Source of the DNA: an uncultured Eubacteriales bacterium
Lineage (GTDB): Bacteria > Bacillota > Clostridia > Oscillospirales > Oscillospiraceae
DNA: 23,630 bases
NCBI GenBank assembly: GCA_900544295.1
Contig: UQUO01000030.1
Span: 1-23,630 of the forward strand
Direction of reading: 5' to 3'
The notes under the pieces are model-generated. The model did not search any database. It was not told the DNA's origin and saw only the letters and a list, made by a program, of their open reading frames with translations. Both the position numbers and the translations under genes were made by a program. Below are positions 20,532 through 23,630 of the stretch, piece after piece; position 1 is the first letter of the stretch; each line of letters opens with the position of its first letter.

Positions 20532-21719
20532 ATGAGAGACCTGAAGCACCTGATTCTCTTTGAGGACCTGCTGCAGGAGGCGAACAACGACCTCGTGAAG
20601 CAGGCTAAGGGTGAGGGAAAGCGCGCCTTGGGCTATACCTGTTATTTTATGCCGGAGGTCCTGCTTGATCTGCCCGGATGTTTTGGGGTGCGGCTCCGCG
20701 CACCGCGCTGCACCTCGCCGGATATCGCCACCTACTATATGTCCGGCCGCACCTGCCACTATGGCCGCAGCCTGCTGGAGCGCGCGCTTGAGGGCGGCTA
20801 CAACTTCCTGGACGCTCAGATGGCCACGGAGACATGTACCGTCACCTGCCGCTTCCAGGAGCATCTGCAGATGATGGACCTAATCCAGAACCCGGATTTC
20901 TTCTGCGAGTTCACGGACGTGCCCTTCAAGAAAACGGAGAACAGCTATGAGCACTACCGCGAGCAGTTGAGGGCCCATGTCCTGAAGCCCCTGAGAGAGA
21001 AATTCGGTATTGACACCTCGGACGAGGCGCTCATGCGCACCATCGAGGAGCACAATGAGGTCTGCCGTCTCATAAACGAGATGGGCGAGTACCGCAAGCT
21101 CGATAATCCGACCATCACGGGCTATGAGTTCCACGTCATCCAGCTTGTGACGCTGGTGTGTCCCAAGTATCTGATCCTGCCCTACCTGCGCGAGACGGCA
21201 CAGGAGCTGCGTACGCGCGAGCCGGATGCAAAGCCCTGGTTCCGCTGCAAGGTCATGCTCTCCGGCTCGGAGAACGACGACCCGGGCTTCACGAAGCTTA
21301 TAGAGGGCTGCGGGGCCATGGTCGTGGCGGACCGTTACTGCTACGGCTCCATGCCCGGCAGGGAAGAGATTGTCGTCGAGGAAGGCCAGGAGCCCCTGGA
21401 CGCCATCGCGCGGCACTACCTCAAAACAGGAATGTGCCCGCGTTTCATGGGCCAGGACGAGATGCGCGGCCGCAAAAAGCAGCTTGCGGATATCGCGAAG
21501 GAGTATCATGCGGACGGCATCATCGTCGAGTCGAACAAGTTCTGCGAGTATTGGAGCTACGAGCGCACGATAAACACCATTGTCCTCAAGCGAGACTTCG
21601 GCATTCCCGTCTGCTCGATCGAAAAGGAGTACATAAACAGCGCTTCCGGCCAGCTCCGCACGCGCTTCCAGGCCTTTATCGAGAGCATCGAAATTAAGAA
21701 AATACAGGAGGGCAAGTGA
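20532..21719 (+). CDS. 2-hydroxyacyl-CoA dehydratase, HgdB-like subunit
   Basis: A 395-residue subunit of the 2-hydroxyglutaryl-CoA dehydratase / benzoyl-CoA reductase family (HGD-D). The segment GYTCYFMPEVLLDLPGCFGV (34-53) gives C37; SGRTCHYGRSLLERALEGG (71-89) gives C75; TETCTVTC (99-106) and ESNKFCEYW (with C338 near the end) add further cysteines. These are the positions where the family ligates a [4Fe-4S] cluster. The C-terminal GQLRTRFQAFIE is also typical. The enzyme class eliminates water from 2-hydroxyacyl-CoA by a ketyl radical after one-electron activation. The gene stop overlaps a possible GTG start of the next subunit, so the two are translated together. Whether the substrate is aromatic (phenyllactyl-CoA) or aliphatic cannot be told. 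Confidence 0.88.
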   Translation: MRDLKHLILFEDLLQEANNDLVKQAKGEGKRALGYTCYFMPEVLLDLPGCFGVRLRAPRCTSPDIATYYMSGRTCHYGRSLLERALEGGYNFLDAQMATETCTVTCRFQEHLQMMDLIQNPDFFCEFTDVPFKKTENSYEHYREQLRAHVLKPLREKFGIDTSDEALMRTIEEHNEVCRLINEMGEYRKLDNPTITGYEFHVIQLVTLVCPKYLILPYLRETAQELRTREPDAKPWFRCKVMLSGSENDDPGFTKLIEGCGAMVVADRYCYGSMPGREEIVVEEGQEPLDAIARHYLKTGMCPRFMGQDEMRGRKKQLADIAKEYHADGIIVESNKFCEYWSYERTINTIVLKRDFGIPVCSIEKEYINSASGQLRTRFQAFIESIEIKKIQEGK

Positions 21720-21721
21720 AG

Positions 21722-23326
21722 ATGGACGTCAAAAAAGTGAAAAAACTTGCCCGGGATTTCTGGTACGGCAAGCCGCACAGGGAGCGGCGCCTGGGCGACC
21801 TGTACATCCCCAAGACCGGCCTCTATAAGCACCGCGAGTGGCGCGGTTTCAAGGACACGATGTACTATTTTAACCGCATTTGGCTTTATAACTACGGCAT
21901 GCTCGTGGCCGATGTAATGAAATACGGCGGGCCATGGACGCTGGCGAAAGGCATCTGGCGTTATCGCTGGGTAGGCCAGACCTACCTGACTGTTATGCAC
22001 TGGTTCGACCGCGGTTTCGAGGGCCTGCGCGGCGAAGCGATGAAGGCCACAGGCTGGCATTACCGCGCCATGGTCAACGAGACCATCCGCCAGTTCATGC
22101 GTATGTTCTCCGCGGACGCGAATCTCCACGGCGGCAAGCACAATGAGCTCTGGCACAAGACCGCCGCGCACGACGAGACCGTCGCCGGCGCCATCTTCTA
22201 TCCCTGGCGCGACAGGATGGACGACGTGCCGCTGCAGATGATACCCTACTTCGTCACCTGCCACGTCAACTGCCACACGGTGCTCAACTACATAGACGCC
22301 GCGCAGTCCATCGGTCTACCGGGCGACCCCTGCCCGATGTGCCAGGCCGAGGCGGGCCTGTCCATCCTGGACGACATGCCGGATTACTTCCCCTTCCTGG
22401 TAACCTCGAACGAGGCCTGCGACGGCTCCGTCGGCACCTCAATCCTCCAGGACTGGGCCTACGACAAGCCGCTCTTTGCCATGCCGCAGCCCATGCAGTT
22501 TGACGACCCGCTGGTGCAGAAGCACTGCCGGCGCGAAATCGAGGAGTGCTGGAAGTTCATCGAGGAGCAGACCGGCATGCCCATGAACTGGGACGTGTTT
22601 GTCGAGTATATCGAGAAATACAACCAGCTCACCCTCTTCGAGCGCGAGAAGTGGGACGTCGCGGCGAATACGCCGTACTACCCCATCAACGGTGTGGGCC
22701 AGGCGCTCTACCGCATCTATTACTCCCAGGACGGCTACCGCGACATCTGGGCGCAGACGGACAAGAAGGTCAAGAAGATCATGTACCGCTGTGTCGAGAA
22801 GAAGATAGAGACCTTCCCGGAGACGCGCCACCGCGTCCTGGCCTGGAGCTGCGCTCCGCTCTACTACTCGCACTGGTGTACCTGGGCCTACAACTGCTGG
22901 GGCCTGAATACCATTATGAACATGGACTCCCTGATGTTCGACATCGTCATGCGCACGGACACGAAGGAGCACCTCATGGAGGACTTCACGCTCTACAACG
23001 AGTGGGCGCCTATGCGCCGCATGGCCGTGGGCGGCTACAAGCACATCTTCGAGATCTGGGAGAACATGGAGCGCTTCAACTGCGACATGGTCATGATGTA
23101 CGACCAGGTCCAGTGCAAGGGCATGCAGGGCATAACGGGCATGTTCGAGGACGAGTTCCGCAAGCGCAACATCCACGCCATCTGGATGCCGCACGCGCTG
23201 CCCGACAGCCGCACGGTGTCGCGTATGGAGATACGCCGCATAGTGAACGACTATATGTTCACCGTCATGCACGAGGAGCCTCTGGACCCGACGCTGCTCG
23301 AATTTGACGATTCCATGAGCTGGTAA
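21722..23326 (+). CDS. 2-hydroxyacyl-CoA dehydratase-family second subunit (long form)
   Basis: A 534-residue protein paired with the HgdB-like subunit. The family core lies in the second half; cysteines that may bind iron-sulfur include C180 and C184 (PYFVTCHVNCH), C204 and C207 (GDPCPMC) and C233 (NEACDGS). Near 375-395 the stretch LAWSCAPLYYSHWCTWAYNC has more cysteines. The first 165 residues (basic, aromatic-rich, with FWYGKPHRERRLGDLYIP) have no counterpart I recognise, and the protein is longer than the usual 370-480-residue partner subunit. I chose the ATG at 21722, ten bases after AGGAGG; a GTG at 21716 overlapping the previous stop would add two residues. It is cotranscribed with the HgdB-like gene and followed by a small membrane protein. 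Confidence 0.8.
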   Translation: MDVKKVKKLARDFWYGKPHRERRLGDLYIPKTGLYKHREWRGFKDTMYYFNRIWLYNYGMLVADVMKYGGPWTLAKGIWRYRWVGQTYLTVMHWFDRGFEGLRGEAMKATGWHYRAMVNETIRQFMRMFSADANLHGGKHNELWHKTAAHDETVAGAIFYPWRDRMDDVPLQMIPYFVTCHVNCHTVLNYIDAAQSIGLPGDPCPMCQAEAGLSILDDMPDYFPFLVTSNEACDGSVGTSILQDWAYDKPLFAMPQPMQFDDPLVQKHCRREIEECWKFIEEQTGMPMNWDVFVEYIEKYNQLTLFEREKWDVAANTPYYPINGVGQALYRIYYSQDGYRDIWAQTDKKVKKIMYRCVEKKIETFPETRHRVLAWSCAPLYYSHWCTWAYNCWGLNTIMNMDSLMFDIVMRTDTKEHLMEDFTLYNEWAPMRRMAVGGYKHIFEIWENMERFNCDMVMMYDQVQCKGMQGITGMFEDEFRKRNIHAIWMPHALPDSRTVSRMEIRRIVNDYMFTVMHEEPLDPTLLEFDDSMSW

Positions 23327-23339
23327 GGGGGGCAGGAGA

Positions 23340-23561
23340 ATGAAGAAAGTCAAAAAGACCCTGGGCATCCTCGCCGGAGTGGGGGCCGCCCTGTACGCGG
23401 GCCTGTTCGCCGTGTTTTATTTCGATCTGGACGGCAAGCTGCTGTTCTACGTGGTCGAGCCGCTGCTGAAAAAGCACTACGACGGCATGGAGCGCCGCGA
23501 CATCCTCGAGCAGAAATATGACATCGGGAAGTTCCCGAAATACGAATATGATGTGAAATAA
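23340..23561 (+). CDS. Small single-pass membrane protein in the dehydratase operon
   Basis: A 73-residue protein, not recognised as a known family. A basic start (MKKVKK) leads into one hydrophobic helix (about 7-28, LGILAGVGAALYAGLFAVFY), then a charged, aromatic tail rich in Lys, Tyr and Asp, ending KYEYDVK, probably on the cytoplasmic or outer face depending on topology. An AGGAG lies directly before the ATG. It sits between the second dehydratase subunit and the activator, so it is likely a functional part of the operon, perhaps a membrane tether or electron-transfer partner. This is inference from position. It could be a non-conserved small ORF, but the spacing and good ribosome binding site argue for a real gene. 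Confidence 0.65.
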   Translation: MKKVKKTLGILAGVGAALYAGLFAVFYFDLDGKLLFYVVEPLLKKHYDGMERRDILEQKYDIGKFPKYEYDVK

Positions 23562-23576
23562 GAGGGGAAAGAGCAA

Positions 23577-23630
23577 ATGAAGTACTACGGAGGATGCGAC
23601 GTCGGCTCCACTTATACGAAGGCGGTAATA
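23577..23630 (+). CDS. Start of 2-hydroxyacyl-CoA dehydratase activator (HgdC/BadF-type ATPase), truncated by the window edge
   Basis: Only 18 codons are inside the window: MKYYGGCDVGSTYTKAVI. GCDVGSTYTK is the phosphate-1 loop of ASKHA activators (family form DIGSTTTK, here with Tyr for Thr). These iron-sulfur ATPases inject an electron into the dehydratase. GAGGGGAAAG provides the ribosome binding site. It is the expected third component of the dehydratase operon. The rest is outside the window, so the cluster-binding cysteines cannot be checked. Confidence 0.75.
   Translation, partial: MKYYGGCDVGSTYTKAVI

Overview
The window looks like chromosomal DNA of an anaerobic gut-type Clostridia, plausibly a GC-rich member of the Oscillospiraceae (Flavonifractor/Oscillibacter-like). 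This is an inference. It rests on GC-rich coding sequence (roughly 60% by eye), strong AGGAGG-type ribosome binding sites, SLH-domain surface protein, RsgI-type anti-sigma factor, PucR regulators and an oxygen-sensitive 2-hydroxyacyl-CoA dehydratase system. No rRNA or phylogenetic marker is present to fix the species.

Layout. Bases 1-143 are non-coding and end in a bidirectional terminator. On the minus strand, 3196-144 holds a ROK-family kinase-like protein, an SGNH/GDSL hydrolase coupled to it by a 4-base overlap, and a secreted three-SLH protein whose ribosome binding site is buried in a terminator-like hairpin. Divergent from this, 3379-5495 (+) encodes an ECF sigma factor and a membrane anti-sigma factor of RsgI type with three extracellular PepSY repeats. 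Next, 5646-9137 (+) is a four-gene metal or metal-chelate uptake operon: lipoprotein binding protein, FecCD permease, ATPase and an FmdE-family protein. Then comes an mgtE magnesium transporter (9451-10782) preceded by a structured leader with an intrinsic terminator directly before the gene. This looks like a riboswitch, but it does not match the M-box I know. It converges on a secreted protein with a stalk domain and a degenerate polysaccharide-deacetylase domain (10829-11935, -).

From 12063 there are tRNA-Asp and tRNA-Thr, then a hairpin-rich, gene-free stretch ending in a very strong terminator. A tryptophanase-type beta-eliminating lyase (14212-12578, -) is divergent from a PucR-family regulator (14530, +). 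The regulator is followed by an NCS1 nucleobase/hydantoin permease, a DUF917/S-Me-THD family protein and a PepD-type M20 dipeptidase. These probably form one regulated scavenging cassette for a nitrogen-rich ring compound or peptide.

The right end (20532 to the edge, +) is an operon for a 2-hydroxyacyl-CoA dehydratase or related radical enzyme: a HgdB-like subunit, an unusually long second subunit, a tiny one-TM protein, and the start of the ATP-dependent activator (cut by the window edge). The substrate cannot be told from sequence alone.

Most worth following up: the mgtE leader, the dehydratase operon with its 73-aa membrane protein, the ECF sigma/RsgI-PepSY pair, the DUF917 cassette, and the terminator that doubles as a ribosome-binding-site lock upstream of the SLH gene.
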